Shown here one piece after another: positions 25,337 through 34,347 of a stretch of 64,000 nucleotides of DNA. How positions within the stretch are numbered: position 1 is the first letter of the stretch; each line of letters opens with the position of its first letter. Source of the DNA: Pseudonocardia sp. SCN 73-27 (lineage in GTDB: Bacteria > Actinomycetota > Actinomycetes > Mycobacteriales > Pseudonocardiaceae); assembly GCA_001725415.1 (NCBI GenBank), contig MEGH01000012.1:83619-147618 (forward strand), written 5' to 3'. Both the position numbers and the translations under genes were made by a program. The notes under the pieces are model-generated. The model was not told where the DNA came from. It saw only the letters and a list, made by a program, of their open reading frames with translations, and searched no databases.

Positions 25337-26344
25337 ATGACCTCCTTCGGCTACACCCTGATGACCGAGCAGCGCGGCCCGCGCGAGCTCGTCGCCGACG
25401 CCGTCGCCGCCGAGCGGGCCGGCTTCGACTTCGAGGTGATGAGCGACCACTACTTCCCGTGGCTCGACGAGATGGGTCACGCCCCGTACGCGTGGAGCGT
25501 CCTCGGCGCCGTCGCCACCGCGACCGAGCAGGTCCCGCTCATGACGTACGTGACCTGCCCGATCATGCGCTACCACCCGGCCGTCGTCGCGCAGAAGGCT
25601 GCGACGGTCTCACTGCTCTCCGGTGGTCGGTTCACCCTCGGGCTGGGGTCGGGGGAGAACCTCAACGAGCACGTCGTCGGCCGGGGCTGGCCCGCCGCCG
25701 ACGTGCGCCAGGAGATGCTCGACGAGGCAGTCGCGATCATCCGCGACCTGTTCGACGGCGGCTACGTGACCCGCGAGGGCAGGCACTTCCGGGTCGACTC
25801 GGCGAAGCTGTGGGACCACCCCGCCGAGGGGGTGCCGATCGCCGTCGCGGTGTCGGGGGAGCAGTCGGTGCAGCGCTGGGCGCCGGTGGCCGACGCGATG
25901 ATCGCCGTGCAGCCGGAGGCCGAACTGGTGCGCGGCTGGGACGACGCCGCCGGTGCGGACCTGCCCAAGATCGGTCAGCAGCCCGTCAGCTGGGGCCCGG
26001 ACGTCGACGCGGCGACCGACCGCGCACACGCCCTGTTCCGCTGGTTCGGCGGTGGCTGGAAGGTCAACGCCGAGCTGCCGGGGACGGCGGGGTTCGCGGC
26101 GGCGTCGCAGTTCGTGCGGCGTGAGGACGTCGCCGGTGCGATCCCGTGCGGACCCGACGTCGACGGGGTCGTGGAGGCGGTGCGCCCGTTCGTCGAGGCC
26201 GGGTTCACCCACGTCGCGCTCGTCGAGGTGGGCGGGGAGATGCAGCCCGACTTCTGCGAGTTCGCCCGCACCCGGCTGCTCCCCGCGCTGCGTGAGGAGT
26301 TCGGGAAGGCCGAGCAACCGGGCATCGCCGTGCGGCGACGTTGA
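25337..26344 (+). CDS. F420-type LLM class oxidoreductase (G6PDH-like)
   Basis: 335 residues, a (beta/alpha)8 luciferase-like barrel. FGYTLMTEQRGPRELV, MSDHYFPW and FTLGLGSGENLNEHVVG match the F420-dependent glucose-6-phosphate-dehydrogenase-like subgroup. These use deazaflavin F420 for hydride transfer; the true substrate of this subgroup is generally not sugar phosphate. No ribosome site precedes the ATG; a GGGTAG element does. Confidence 0.88.
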   Translation: MTSFGYTLMTEQRGPRELVADAVAAERAGFDFEVMSDHYFPWLDEMGHAPYAWSVLGAVATATEQVPLMTYVTCPIMRYHPAVVAQKAATVSLLSGGRFTLGLGSGENLNEHVVGRGWPAADVRQEMLDEAVAIIRDLFDGGYVTREGRHFRVDSAKLWDHPAEGVPIAVAVSGEQSVQRWAPVADAMIAVQPEAELVRGWDDAAGADLPKIGQQPVSWGPDVDAATDRAHALFRWFGGGWKVNAELPGTAGFAAASQFVRREDVAGAIPCGPDVDGVVEAVRPFVEAGFTHVALVEVGGEMQPDFCEFARTRLLPALREEFGKAEQPGIAVRRR

Positions 26345-26355
26345 CCCGGGGTGGT

Positions 26356-26385
26356 GCGCGGGGGCCGTGGGCCCGGCCCCCGCGC
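26356..26385. terminator. Strong bidirectional hairpin
   Basis: Perfect 11-bp stem GCGCGGGGGCC / GGCCCCCGCGC with an 8-nt loop between the convergent LLM oxidoreductase and glycosyltransferase genes. Confidence 0.7.
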
Positions 26386-26465
26386 GGGGAAGGTGCCGGC
26401 TCGAAGGGGAGGTCGTTGCCGACACCGGGATCGGATCGGCCGCCTCCTACCCGTCCGCGCGCGGT

Positions 26466-27305
26466 TCACACCTGTGTGACGGCAACCTTCTCCCAGTCGT
26501 CGGTGACGGGGTCGTGGCGGACGAGGCCCGCCGCCGCGAACGCCCCCAGCCAGCCCGTCATCGGCCATCGGCCCCACCGCCTGCGGAAGAGCGCGCCGTT
26601 GCGCAGGATGTCGTCGAGGTGCTCGACGGGCGGGTCGCTCACGGGATGGTGCTGGTGGAAGGCCGTGGCGCCGCCGACCCAGCGCAGCCCGACCCCGGCC
26701 GCGGCGGCCGCGTACCCGAAGTCGGTGTCCTCGCCGCCGTAGCCGCGGTAGCCCTCGTGGAACCCGCCGAGGCGGATCCACGCCGGCGTCGTCACCGCGA
26801 ACGACAGCGACCAGAACAGGTCGTGGTCGTCGGTGTCGACACAGGTGCCGTCGGCGGGGGCGGGCCGGGCCGGGTGCGGCGCGGCGCTCGTGGCCAGCGC
26901 GTCGGCCCGGTAGCCGCCCTCGGGCGGCGGCGGCAGGTACGCGACGGGCCCGCACAGCAGCCGCTCGCCGCCGCCGGCGGCGGCCTCGCGGTAGCGACGG
27001 AACAGTGCCGGGCCGGGGATGCAATCGACGTCGAGGAACACCAGCAGCTCGGCGCCCCGGGCGATCGCGGCGGCGGCGCCGACGTTGCGCGCGTGCGCGA
27101 CCGGCAGCCCGGTGCCGTCGGAGCGCACGGCCACGGTACGGCTGTCGGGCAGCGGGCAGCCGGCCACGATCGTCGCGATCACGGGGTCGTCGACGGCGAC
27201 GACGACCCGGGTCGCGGGTGGCTCCTCGACGTCGGCGAGCCCGGCCTGCTGGCGGCGCAGGTGCCCGTGCCGGCCGTGCGCCACGGTGATCAGGCCGACG
27301 TGCAC
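26466..27305 (-). CDS. Family-2 glycosyltransferase
   Basis: 279 residues. GTG at 27305 inside the preceding gene (16-base overlap) with GGACGGG upstream. GT-A features: LPVAHARNVGAAAAIARGAELLVFLDVDC carries the DxD (DVD) metal site for nucleotide-sugar binding; GGFHEGYRGYGGEDTDFGYA is the galactosyltransferase-type acceptor loop (GGEDxD). Last gene of a four-gene operon of sugar transferases. Confidence 0.85.
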   Translation of the reverse strand: MHVGLITVAHGRHGHLRRQQAGLADVEEPPATRVVVAVDDPVIATIVAGCPLPDSRTVAVRSDGTGLPVAHARNVGAAAAIARGAELLVFLDVDCIPGPALFRRYREAAAGGGERLLCGPVAYLPPPPEGGYRADALATSAAPHPARPAPADGTCVDTDDHDLFWSLSFAVTTPAWIRLGGFHEGYRGYGGEDTDFGYAAAAAGVGLRWVGGATAFHQHHPVSDPPVEHLDDILRNGALFRRRWGRWPMTGWLGAFAAAGLVRHDPVTDDWEKVAVTQV

Positions 27306-28330
27306 GTCGACCCGTCCTGGGCGAGCTCCCGGATCAGGCCGGCGGCCGCGATGGCCGCCCCGCCCGGGCACCACAACCGCCACCGGTCGCCGTCGTCGGC
27401 GGTCGCGTCGTCGAGCAGCGTCGGCCACACCGCCGCGTCGGGCCACCGTGGGCAGACCGTGGCCAGCCCGGCCGCCGCGATCGCCGACGACGCCGCGAAC
27501 TGCTCGTCGTGCGGACGTCGCTGGGGGACGACGATCGCGGGCCTGCGCGCGGCCGCGACCTCCGCCAGCGCGTTCTGGCCCGCGTGGGTGACGATGACGT
27601 CGGCGCCGCGCAGCAGCGGCCACGGATCGGGGAACCAGCCGTTGCCGCCGCCGAGGACGGTCCAGTTCCAGCCCGGTGTGGCACGGACGGCCGCCGCGAG
27701 GTCCTCGTCGGAGACGTCGCGTCCGCCGGCCCCGAGGAGCACGACGACACTGCGCCGCCGGGTCCGCGCGGCGGCCACCTCGGCCGGCTCGACCGCGGTG
27801 GGGACGCCGATCCGGTCGTCGTAGCGCGACAACGCGCCCACGAACCGGGTCTTCGCCGTCCACGCCGTCGGCCACGGCGGGTCGAGGACCTCTCGCGGCC
27901 AGCACGCGAGCAGCGCGTCGGCGGCGTCGTAGGCGGCGCGATGGGGCCGGTCGGTCCGGTCACCGGCCATCGCGACGACGAGGACGGGTACCCCGAGCAG
28001 CCGGCACAGCAGCGTCACCTCGACCGACACGTCGACGACGACGAGCCGCGGTGCCGTCCGTCCGATCCACTCCGCGATCGTGGCCATCCGGCCCCGCAGC
28101 CCTGGGTCGTGGCGCGGTGCCCAGTGCAGGACGCCGCCCGCGGTCGGGTCCTGCGGCCGCAGCGCCTCGTCGTCGCGGGGCAGCTCGACCCAGCCGAGCG
28201 CGGCGGCCGAGCCGTCGTCGGGCCGGGGGACGGTGCTCAGTACCGTGGCGGGCCCGCCGTAGGCGGCGAGGATCCCCAGCGCCCTCGTGAGATGCCCACG
28301 GCCCTGGTGGTGGACGTAGTAGCCGATCAT
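27290..28330 (-). CDS. MurG/UGT-like (GT-B) glycosyltransferase
   Basis: 346 residues starting IGYYVHHQGRGHLTRALGI, an N-terminal GT-B loop with a GxGH motif as in MurG-type enzymes. The C-terminal nucleotide-binding half has VVLLGAGG and ADVIVTHAGQNALAEVAAARRPAIVVPQ, the GT28/GT1 donor loop. ATGA overlap with the GT4 gene upstream. Probably transfers a hexose from a UDP-sugar; acceptor unknown. Confidence 0.85.
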   Translation of the reverse strand: MIGYYVHHQGRGHLTRALGILAAYGGPATVLSTVPRPDDGSAAALGWVELPRDDEALRPQDPTAGGVLHWAPRHDPGLRGRMATIAEWIGRTAPRLVVVDVSVEVTLLCRLLGVPVLVVAMAGDRTDRPHRAAYDAADALLACWPREVLDPPWPTAWTAKTRFVGALSRYDDRIGVPTAVEPAEVAAARTRRRSVVVLLGAGGRDVSDEDLAAAVRATPGWNWTVLGGGNGWFPDPWPLLRGADVIVTHAGQNALAEVAAARRPAIVVPQRRPHDEQFAASSAIAAAGLATVCPRWPDAAVWPTLLDDATADDGDRWRLWCPGGAAIAAAGLIRELAQDGSTCTSA

Positions 28331-29388
28331 GCCGCGATCCGGCGGTACAGCGCCTCGTACTGGTCGACCATGCGGCGGTGGCTCCACCGCAGCTCCGCCC
28401 GGCGGCGTGCGGCGCTGCGCGACAGCTGTTCCACCGCCGGGATGACGGCGGCGAGCGCGTCGGTGTCGCCCGCGGGCACCAGCCGTCCGCAGCTGTCGTC
28501 GACGATCTCGGGCAGCGCACCCACCGCGAACCCGGCGACGGGCGTGCCGCACGCCAGCGCTTCGGCGACGACGAGCCCGTACGGCTCCTCCCAGCTCGGC
28601 GTCACCAGCATCGCCGCGGCCCGGGCCACCAGCCGGGTGAGCGCGGGATGGGGCAGGTGGCCGACGTGGCGGACGGTGCCGCCCAGCAGCGGCGCCACCG
28701 CCTCGGCGAAGTACCCGGGATCGCTCACCGGACCCGCGAGCAGCAACGGCCGGTCGGCCGCCCGCGCGGCACGGATCGCCAGGTGGGCGCCCTTCTCGGG
28801 GACGATGCGTCCCGCCCACACCAGCGGGCCACCGCCCGGCCCGTGCGGACGTGCCTCCACGTCGACACCGTTGTGGATCACGGTGATGCCGTCCGCGACG
28901 TGCCGCCACGCTCCTGCGGTGTGGCTGCTCACCGCGGTGAGTACGCCGTGCCGGCCGCCCGCGGTGACGACCGCGGACTCCAGCCACGGCGTCGGCGGCG
29001 TGTGCAGGGTCGTGACCAGCGGGACGGGCAACGTGCGCGCCATCGCGACCGGGAGATGGTGGAGGCTGTTGTTGTGGACGACGTCGAACTCGTCGCCGCG
29101 GGCCAGCCTCAGCATGAGGTCGAGGTAGGCGTGGTGCTCGGCCATGAACCGCGCCGGGGGCATGGACACGTCACCGCGGGCGACGTCGCTGATCGCCAGG
29201 ACCGGCATCTCCTCGACCCGCGCGCCGGGCACGACGTCGGACCCCGGCGCGGCGAACACCGTGACGTCGTGGCCCCGGGCGGTCAGCTCGCGGGCGAGCA
29301 GGGCGGTGTGCGCCTCGAGGCCGCCGGCGAACGGTTCGGCGATCGGAAAGTTCGACGAGGCGATCAGCGCGATCCGCAGCGGCGTCAT
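28327..29388 (-). CDS. Family-4 glycosyltransferase
   Basis: 353 residues. N-terminal IALIASSNFPIAEPFAGGLEAHTALLARELTARGHDV and C-terminal VTPSWEEPYGLVVAEALACGTPVAGF, with the E-x7-E retaining GT-B motif and the GGIE-type glycine loop of GT4 enzymes. HNGVD precedes the donor domain as usual. Coupled by 4-base overlaps to both neighbours. Confidence 0.92.
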   Translation of the reverse strand: MTPLRIALIASSNFPIAEPFAGGLEAHTALLARELTARGHDVTVFAAPGSDVVPGARVEEMPVLAISDVARGDVSMPPARFMAEHHAYLDLMLRLARGDEFDVVHNNSLHHLPVAMARTLPVPLVTTLHTPPTPWLESAVVTAGGRHGVLTAVSSHTAGAWRHVADGITVIHNGVDVEARPHGPGGGPLVWAGRIVPEKGAHLAIRAARAADRPLLLAGPVSDPGYFAEAVAPLLGGTVRHVGHLPHPALTRLVARAAAMLVTPSWEEPYGLVVAEALACGTPVAGFAVGALPEIVDDSCGRLVPAGDTDALAAVIPAVEQLSRSAARRRAELRWSHRRMVDQYEALYRRIAA

Positions 29389-30500
29389 CCGCGCACCCGG
29401 TCGAGCGCCCGGCGGTAGATGCGCTCGTGCTCGCGGGCGAGCGCGAGCCGCTCGGCCGTGCGCCGGTTCCGGCCCGGCCGTGCGGGCGGCGCCGCCCGGC
29501 AGGCCGTCACGACGGCGTCGGCCAGCGACGCTGCGTCGACGCCGTCGACCTCGTTGTTGCCGTAGGTCGGGCACGGGTGCTGGTCGCGGTAGTAGCCGCA
29601 GTCCGGGGCGACGACGGCTGTCCCGAGGTCGTGGCAGGCCTCCGCCCAGCCCGAGTGCGTACCGAACCGGTAGGGCAGCACCGACACGTCGATCTCGTCG
29701 CGCAGGTAGGTGAACAGCTCCTCGTCGGAGAAGAGGTCGTGGACCTCCAGCCGCAGCAGCCCGTCGCGCTCCGCCTGCCGCAGCCGGCTCGCGACCTCGG
29801 CGTCGTGGTTCTCCCCGCCCGGGTCCATGACGTCACGGTGCACGTCGACGCGCAGCACGACGTCGTCGCACCCGGCGACCGCGGCGGCCACCGTGTCGAC
29901 CACGGGCAGCGGATCGACGTTGGCGCGCAAGCTCTTCAGGTGGATGCCGACGACCGTACCGGCACGCGCGGCCCGCGGCGCGTCGATCGACGGAAGGTCG
30001 ACGACGTGCGGGTGCGGCAGCACGGTGGCCTCCCGGCCCCAGCGCCGTGCGATCTCGTCCGCGGCGCCGCGGGTCAGCGTCACGAGCTCGTCGGCGGCCG
30101 GGATCAGCACGTCGAGATGGCGGTCGTGCTCGTTGCGGCGGGGATGGTGCGGGTTGCGGAGATCGTGGACTGTCTGCACCAGCGGGATGCCGTTGCGGCG
30201 CAACGTGTCGACCAGCGCACGGAGGTCCTCGACCGGTTGGGCGTCGAAGCCGAAGTGGAGGTGGAACACGTCGAAGGACCGGTGGTTGTCCGCAACCCAG
30301 GCCGGGTCGATCATCCGCGGCGGCCACCAGACCGACGGGTCGCTCGGGGCCGGGACGGGACGCGGGTCGGGGAGACGGTCGACCCGGTCGCGCTCGACGG
30401 GATCGGAGAGGTGGCGCACGTAGGCGTGACCCTCGGGCACCGATGCGACGGTGACGACGCCGTCGCGCGGAGGTTTCCGGGCCAGCACGGGGCCGGTCAT
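29385..30500 (-). CDS. GT-B glycosyltransferase-like protein
   Basis: 371 residues. FDVFHLHFGFDAQPVEDL, LVQTVHDLRNPHHP and VLPHPHVVDL match the N-terminal half of GT4-like transferases; the C-terminal DVSVLPYRFGTHSGWAEACHDLGTAVVAPD is the donor-site loop with the acidic residue of E-x7-E types. First gene of the operon. A canonical GTTT-N16-GGGTAT promoter sits 58 nt upstream; no good ribosome site precedes the ATG, so the start is the least certain part. Confidence 0.8.
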   Translation of the reverse strand: MTGPVLARKPPRDGVVTVASVPEGHAYVRHLSDPVERDRVDRLPDPRPVPAPSDPSVWWPPRMIDPAWVADNHRSFDVFHLHFGFDAQPVEDLRALVDTLRRNGIPLVQTVHDLRNPHHPRRNEHDRHLDVLIPAADELVTLTRGAADEIARRWGREATVLPHPHVVDLPSIDAPRAARAGTVVGIHLKSLRANVDPLPVVDTVAAAVAGCDDVVLRVDVHRDVMDPGGENHDAEVASRLRQAERDGLLRLEVHDLFSDEELFTYLRDEIDVSVLPYRFGTHSGWAEACHDLGTAVVAPDCGYYRDQHPCPTYGNNEVDGVDAASLADAVVTACRAAPPARPGRNRRTAERLALAREHERIYRRALDRVRG

Positions 30501-30557
30501 GGTGTACGGGTCGCGCGGACGCGGCCGGTGATCGAGGTGGGGGTCACGGCGCGGGCG

Positions 30558-30583
30558 ATACCCAGGGCCCGGCCCGGGGAAAC
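30558..30583 (-). promoter_or_regulatory. Canonical SigF/B promoter of the glycosyltransferase operon
   Basis: Minus strand GTTT-N16-GGGTAT, an exact match to the mycobacterial SigF consensus. Places the transcription start about 50 nt before the first glycosyltransferase gene. Confidence 0.7.
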
Positions 30584-30712
30584 CGTACCGGGCCGATCGA
30601 CTGGGCCCGCGTGGCCCGTTTCTCGTGCGGGGGTTGAACGGCACCGCAACGGGCTAAGCAGGGTCCTGGGGCGGCCGGGGCGCCCTGCGTCGGGGGACGG
30701 GGAGGCGATCGG

Positions 30713-31132
30713 ATGGACGCGCAGCTGTGCCTGGGGGTGGACGCGCAGCCGGCGGAGCTCGGTCTGGTACGTCGTGCGGTGCGGACGTGGCTCGCCGCCC
30801 AGGCGTGGCCGTCGTCGGCGGCCGACGCGCTCGTCTTCGCGGTGGTGGAGGCGTTCGGCAACAGCGTGGAGCATGCCTACCGGGGCCTCGACACGGGCCG
30901 GGTGCACATCGACCTGGCCGTGGAGCCGGCGGGTTCGGGACGGCGTCGGGCGACCGCCGTCGTCACCGACACAGGGCGGTGGCGGGACGGAGCCCACTGC
31001 ACGGAGGGCCGCGGCAACGGGCTCGCGCTGATCCGGTCGATCGCCCGCGGGCTGACCGTGACGACGGACGCGGCGGGGACCCGTGTCACCGTGTGGACCG
31101 ACGACGAGGACGTGCTGTCCGTGGAGGGCTGA
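30713..31132 (+). CDS. RsbW-like anti-sigma / serine kinase (HATPase)
   Basis: 139 residues, the whole being a GHKL ATPase domain: N-box EAFGNSVEHAYRG, G1 box VTDTGRWRD, G2 GRGNGLALIRSIA, then TDAAGTRVTVWT. These single-domain kinases bind a SigB/F-type sigma factor or phosphorylate a STAS partner. It is immediately upstream of such a sigma gene (31327), so it is probably that factor's antagonist (inference). Confidence 0.88.
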   Translation: MDAQLCLGVDAQPAELGLVRRAVRTWLAAQAWPSSAADALVFAVVEAFGNSVEHAYRGLDTGRVHIDLAVEPAGSGRRRATAVVTDTGRWRDGAHCTEGRGNGLALIRSIARGLTVTTDAAGTRVTVWTDDEDVLSVEG

Positions 31133-31176
31133 TCCGGCCTGTCCTTGCAGGTCGGAGGCCCATTTTGTCGCATCGT

Positions 31177-31201
31177 GGTTGACGACGGCCGAGCCGGGTA
31201 C
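31177..31201 (+). promoter_or_regulatory. SigB/F-class promoter before the first sigma gene
   Basis: GGTT-N15-GGGTAC, an exact fit to GNNT-N14/16-GGGTA(C/T), 126 nt upstream of the sigma start. Suggests positive autoregulation. The shared 20-bp leader motif lies downstream of it at 31282, which would place that motif in the transcript. Confidence 0.65.
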
Positions 31202-31281
31202 CCAAACCTGTTACGAGCCGCTGTCGTCGCGGCCGTCACGACGACCGGGTCGCGGCGCGTCAGCCCGATTCCAGACCCCGG

Positions 31282-31301
31282 GGTACAGCCAGTTGCCTCC
31301 C
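31282..31301 (+). promoter_or_regulatory. Shared 20-bp leader element, copy 1
   Basis: GGTACAGCCAGTTGCCTCCC, 45 nt before the sigma start. The same 20-mer with up to three changes occurs at 34724 and 44573. It contains a GGGTAC at its 5' edge (31281-31286) but has no GNNT at the right distance. Confidence 0.6.
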
Positions 31302-31326
31302 GACCGCTCTCAGCGAGGAGGAACAC

Positions 31327-32223
31327 GTGTACCCAGCCACCACGTCGGTCCCGGAACAGCGTCGTCCGCGGGCCGCACCCGTCGAGGACGGGCGGGACGC
31401 CACCGGCGCAACGGTCGGGACGCATCCCGGTCCGAGCGAGTACGCCGACCAGATGCCGTTGCTGCACCGGTACGCGGAGCTCGACGAGAACGATCCGGAA
31501 CGGGCCGAGCTGCGGTCCCGCCTGGTCCTCGCCTTCCTGCCGGTGGTCGAGCACCTCGCGCGACGCCATGGTCACGGGTACCGCGTGGCCAGCCACGACG
31601 ATCTCGTGCAGACCGGAACCGTCGGTCTGATCACCGCGATCGACCGATGGGATCCTGCGCGGGCGAAGGGTGAGTTCCTCGGATACCTGATCCCGTGCGT
31701 GCGCGGTGAGATCCTGCGCTACTTCCGTGACCGGACGTGGTCGATGCGGGTCCCGCGCAGGTTGAAGGAGCTCGGCGTCTCGATCGGGAAGGCGTCCGGC
31801 CCCTTGGCGCAGCAGCTCGGCCGCGCACCCCGGCCCAGCGAGCTGGCGGCCTACCTCCAGGTCGACCGCGAAGAGGTCATCGAGGCACTCGCGGCTGCCG
31901 CCGACCGGCACGCCGCACCGCTGTACCCCGTCGACGACGAGGATTCGGGGGAGGAGCGCGTCGGCACCGTCGAGAAGGCCTACGAGCAGGTCGAGTACGA
32001 GCTCGCGCTCCGGCCGCTGATCGACGAGCTGCCCGAGCGCGAGCGGCGCATCCTGCGGCTGCGGTTCTTCGAGGACCAGTCGCAGTCGCGGATCGCGGCG
32101 CAGGTGGGAGTGTCCCAGATGCACGTGTCGCGGCTGCTCACACGCACCCTGCGCCGGCTGCGGGAGGGGCTCACCGCAGACGACCCGTCGGCAGCGCGAG
32201 CCGCGAAGAGTGCGCGCGGCTGA
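31327..32223 (+). CDS. SigB/SigF/SigG-subfamily sigma factor
   Basis: 298 residues, GTG start with GAGGAG upstream. Region 2: HDDLVQTGTVGLITAIDRWD and RYFRDRTWSMRVPRRL (the -10 reading helix); region 3 APRPSELAAYLQV; region 4 LPERERRILRLRFFEDQSQSRIAAQVGVSQMHVSRLL. This is the general-stress/sporulation sigma subfamily recognising GTTT / GGGTA promoters. Closely related to the second sigma at 44618. An RsbW-like kinase precedes it. Confidence 0.95.
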   Translation: MYPATTSVPEQRRPRAAPVEDGRDATGATVGTHPGPSEYADQMPLLHRYAELDENDPERAELRSRLVLAFLPVVEHLARRHGHGYRVASHDDLVQTGTVGLITAIDRWDPARAKGEFLGYLIPCVRGEILRYFRDRTWSMRVPRRLKELGVSIGKASGPLAQQLGRAPRPSELAAYLQVDREEVIEALAAAADRHAAPLYPVDDEDSGEERVGTVEKAYEQVEYELALRPLIDELPERERRILRLRFFEDQSQSRIAAQVGVSQMHVSRLLTRTLRRLREGLTADDPSAARAAKSARG

Positions 32224-32293
32224 ACGGGAGCGGGGACGGTCGCGCGACCCCCGCATCCGGTCCGGCTACGGCGCGGCCGGCCCCCTGCCGCGG

Positions 32294-32464
32294 CTACTTC
32301 TCGGCCGCGACGGCGTCGGAGCCGTCCGCCCGGGTGTCGACGTCGGCGGCCGCGGCCACGTCCGCCTGCTCCTGTTCGGGGCGTGACGACCGGGCGAACG
32401 AGCCGGGCCGTGCGGCGGGCGACGCAGGGCGCCACAGCCTCAGGTCACAGTTGTCGATGCTCAC
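32294..32464 (-). CDS. Small 56-residue protein with SigB-type promoter
   Basis: A GTG start with GAGGAG 8 nt upstream opens SIDNCDLRLWRPASPAARPG..., a short protein with one Cys, a basic middle and an acidic Ala/Asp-rich end. No family recognised. The case for it being real rests on the ribosome site and a perfect GGTT-N16-GGGTAT promoter about 50 nt upstream. It is convergent with the sigma gene. Confidence 0.55.
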   Translation of the reverse strand: MSIDNCDLRLWRPASPAARPGSFARSSRPEQEQADVAAAADVDTRADGSDAVAAEK

Positions 32465-32514
32465 GTGTCGGTCTCCTCGCCCTGGCCGGCTGGCCTCCCG
32501 GTCACGTCGATCGG

Positions 32515-32540
32515 ATACCCACAGTGACCACCACGCAACC
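32515..32540 (-). promoter_or_regulatory. SigB/F-class promoter of the 56-residue gene
   Basis: Minus strand GGTT-N16-GGGTAT. One of the best matches in the window to GNNT-N14/16-GGGTA(C/T). Confidence 0.65.
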
Positions 32541-32725
32541 GCGCCGCACGTCCGGATCCGGCGTACGGGCGTCGTCGTGCGGTCAGAGGCCCGAGCGGCG
32601 CGACCGGAGGCGCACGCCTGCGGACGACCGTTCGGCGCACCGGAGACGTCCCACTTCCGGCCCGGAGGGCATGTCCCACCCCTGAGCACCGTCGGTGACG
32701 ACGGACGCGCCTGCGGGGACCCGGG

Positions 32726-34228
32726 TCAGAGCGAGCGTGCGCGCTTCGCGAGCCGCTTCCACGCCCGGGGGAGCCGTGCCCGCAGCTCCTGGGCCACCGC
32801 GGCCTCCCGCGCGTACAGGATGCCGAAGGTGAAGCCGTTGTGGCCCTCGGAGTGGGCCTGGGCGCCCAGCTCACGCAGCACCGGGCGGGCGACGACCGTG
32901 TCCTGGTGGTCACCGAGCACCGTCTGGACGTCCTTGATCCGCGTGCGCAGCCGTGACGCTCGTTTCCCGAGCACGCTCTCGGCGACCTCGGTGACGTAGC
33001 GGGCCCGCTTCGCCGCCTTGCGGACCTCGTGCAGAGCGGCGTCGCGCTCGGCCGCGTCGCCCGCCGACGCCAGGGCGTCGTGGCGTGCCGCGGTGCGGCG
33101 CCACGCAGCGCGGACCGCGCGGCGCAGCTCGGGCCGGGGCTTGCCCGCGGCGTGGCGGGTCAGCGGCGGGCGGTCGAGCAGGTCGTCGAGGCGGGCCTGC
33201 AGGTCGAGGTAGCGGTGGCTGTCGAGGGCGGCCAGCGCGCGCGACCGCCCCTCCCGCTGCTGCCGGCCGAACCGCCGGGTGATCTGGGCCTGCACCGGCC
33301 CCAGGACGTCGACGTCCGGGACGGCGTCGACGGCCGCGGCGAACCGCGCGGCCATGACCTCGGTGTCGCGGGCCGCGCCGAGTTCGGCGCCCAGCCAGCG
33401 CATGTCGTCGACGACGGCCGCCGTCGCGGCCCGGTCGATCAGACGGCGGTGGCCTTGAAGGATGCTGCGCAGCCGGCGGGCCGTGACCCGCATCGTGTGG
33501 ACGGCGTCGCCGGCGTCGAGCCGGACGAGCGGGTCCTGGGCCCGCAGGGTCGTGACCTGCGTGCGGAGGTGGTCGAGGAGCACGTCGCCCGCCGTGCGGT
33601 GTGTGCGTCCGGGCGCAGGCGCGGGCAGCCGGTCACCGAGCACCCTGCTGAGCTTGGACGGCGCGTCCGACCGGTGCACGCCCAGCCCGCTCAGCTCCGA
33701 CTCGACCGCGTCGAGCAGTCGTCCCGGCGCATCGCCGACCAGCTCGACCTCGAGCTCCCGCCAGTTCTCCTCGCCGGACGCGGGGCTCAGCCGCACGCCG
33801 TGCACCCCGTCCTCGGCGACCTCGGCGACGCGCGTGCCGCCGTCGTCGACGAGCTGCCAGCGGCGGCGCCGGGTGAGGATTTTCGCGACCGGTTCGAGGG
33901 CCGCGTCCCGGGTGTGGACGCGGACCAGCTCGACCAGCTCCTCGGGCACCGCGGTGGTCGCGGGGTCCAGCGGGCGCCGGATCTCGTCGCGGGTGTCGGC
34001 GTCGACGGGCAGCTTGAGGTGCCAGCCCGAGTCGTCACCGCCGACCCTGCGCCGCAGCGTGAGCCCGGCGCGGGCCAGGCCGAGGTCGGCGGTGTCGTAG
34101 TACGTGGCGTCGAGCTCCACCTCGTCGTGGCCGCTCACCCTGAGGCCGAACAGCTCACCCGGATCGGGCAGCCGCGCGTCCTCCGGTGCCTCGAACTTCC
34201 GTTCACGCTCACGCACCCCGGTCGTCAC
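32726..34228 (-). CDS. CYTH-CHAD domain protein
   Basis: 500 residues from a GTG with GGGAGG upstream. Residues ~3-200: CYTH triphosphate-tunnel domain with the ERERKFE (ExExK) signature and acid-rich strands (ELEVELVGDAPGRLL). Residues ~220-500: CHAD helical domain with the conserved His sets VHTMRVTARRLRSIL, HEVRKAAKRARYVTE and LGDHQDTVVARP. CYTH domains hydrolyse or bind triphosphates; CHAD domains bind inorganic polyphosphate. A polyphosphate-linked role is likely. No polyphosphate kinase is nearby. Confidence 0.93.
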   Translation of the reverse strand: MTTGVRERERKFEAPEDARLPDPGELFGLRVSGHDEVELDATYYDTADLGLARAGLTLRRRVGGDDSGWHLKLPVDADTRDEIRRPLDPATTAVPEELVELVRVHTRDAALEPVAKILTRRRRWQLVDDGGTRVAEVAEDGVHGVRLSPASGEENWRELEVELVGDAPGRLLDAVESELSGLGVHRSDAPSKLSRVLGDRLPAPAPGRTHRTAGDVLLDHLRTQVTTLRAQDPLVRLDAGDAVHTMRVTARRLRSILQGHRRLIDRAATAAVVDDMRWLGAELGAARDTEVMAARFAAAVDAVPDVDVLGPVQAQITRRFGRQQREGRSRALAALDSHRYLDLQARLDDLLDRPPLTRHAAGKPRPELRRAVRAAWRRTAARHDALASAGDAAERDAALHEVRKAAKRARYVTEVAESVLGKRASRLRTRIKDVQTVLGDHQDTVVARPVLRELGAQAHSEGHNGFTFGILYAREAAVAQELRARLPRAWKRLAKRARSL

Positions 34229-34347
34229 GCCGCCTCCCATGCGCTCGCCCAGTCGGGTCCCCACCCGGGAAACGACGGTTGACGACGCCGGCCCCGTGGA
34301 ACCCCCAACACGTCAGTATCCCCTCCGCCCGTGGACAGGAGTACCCC

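Noticed and set aside
30630-30660. GGTT-N15-GGGCTA before the RsbW-like kinase as another SigB promoter
   Set aside because: The -10 has an inserted C; too weak to list.
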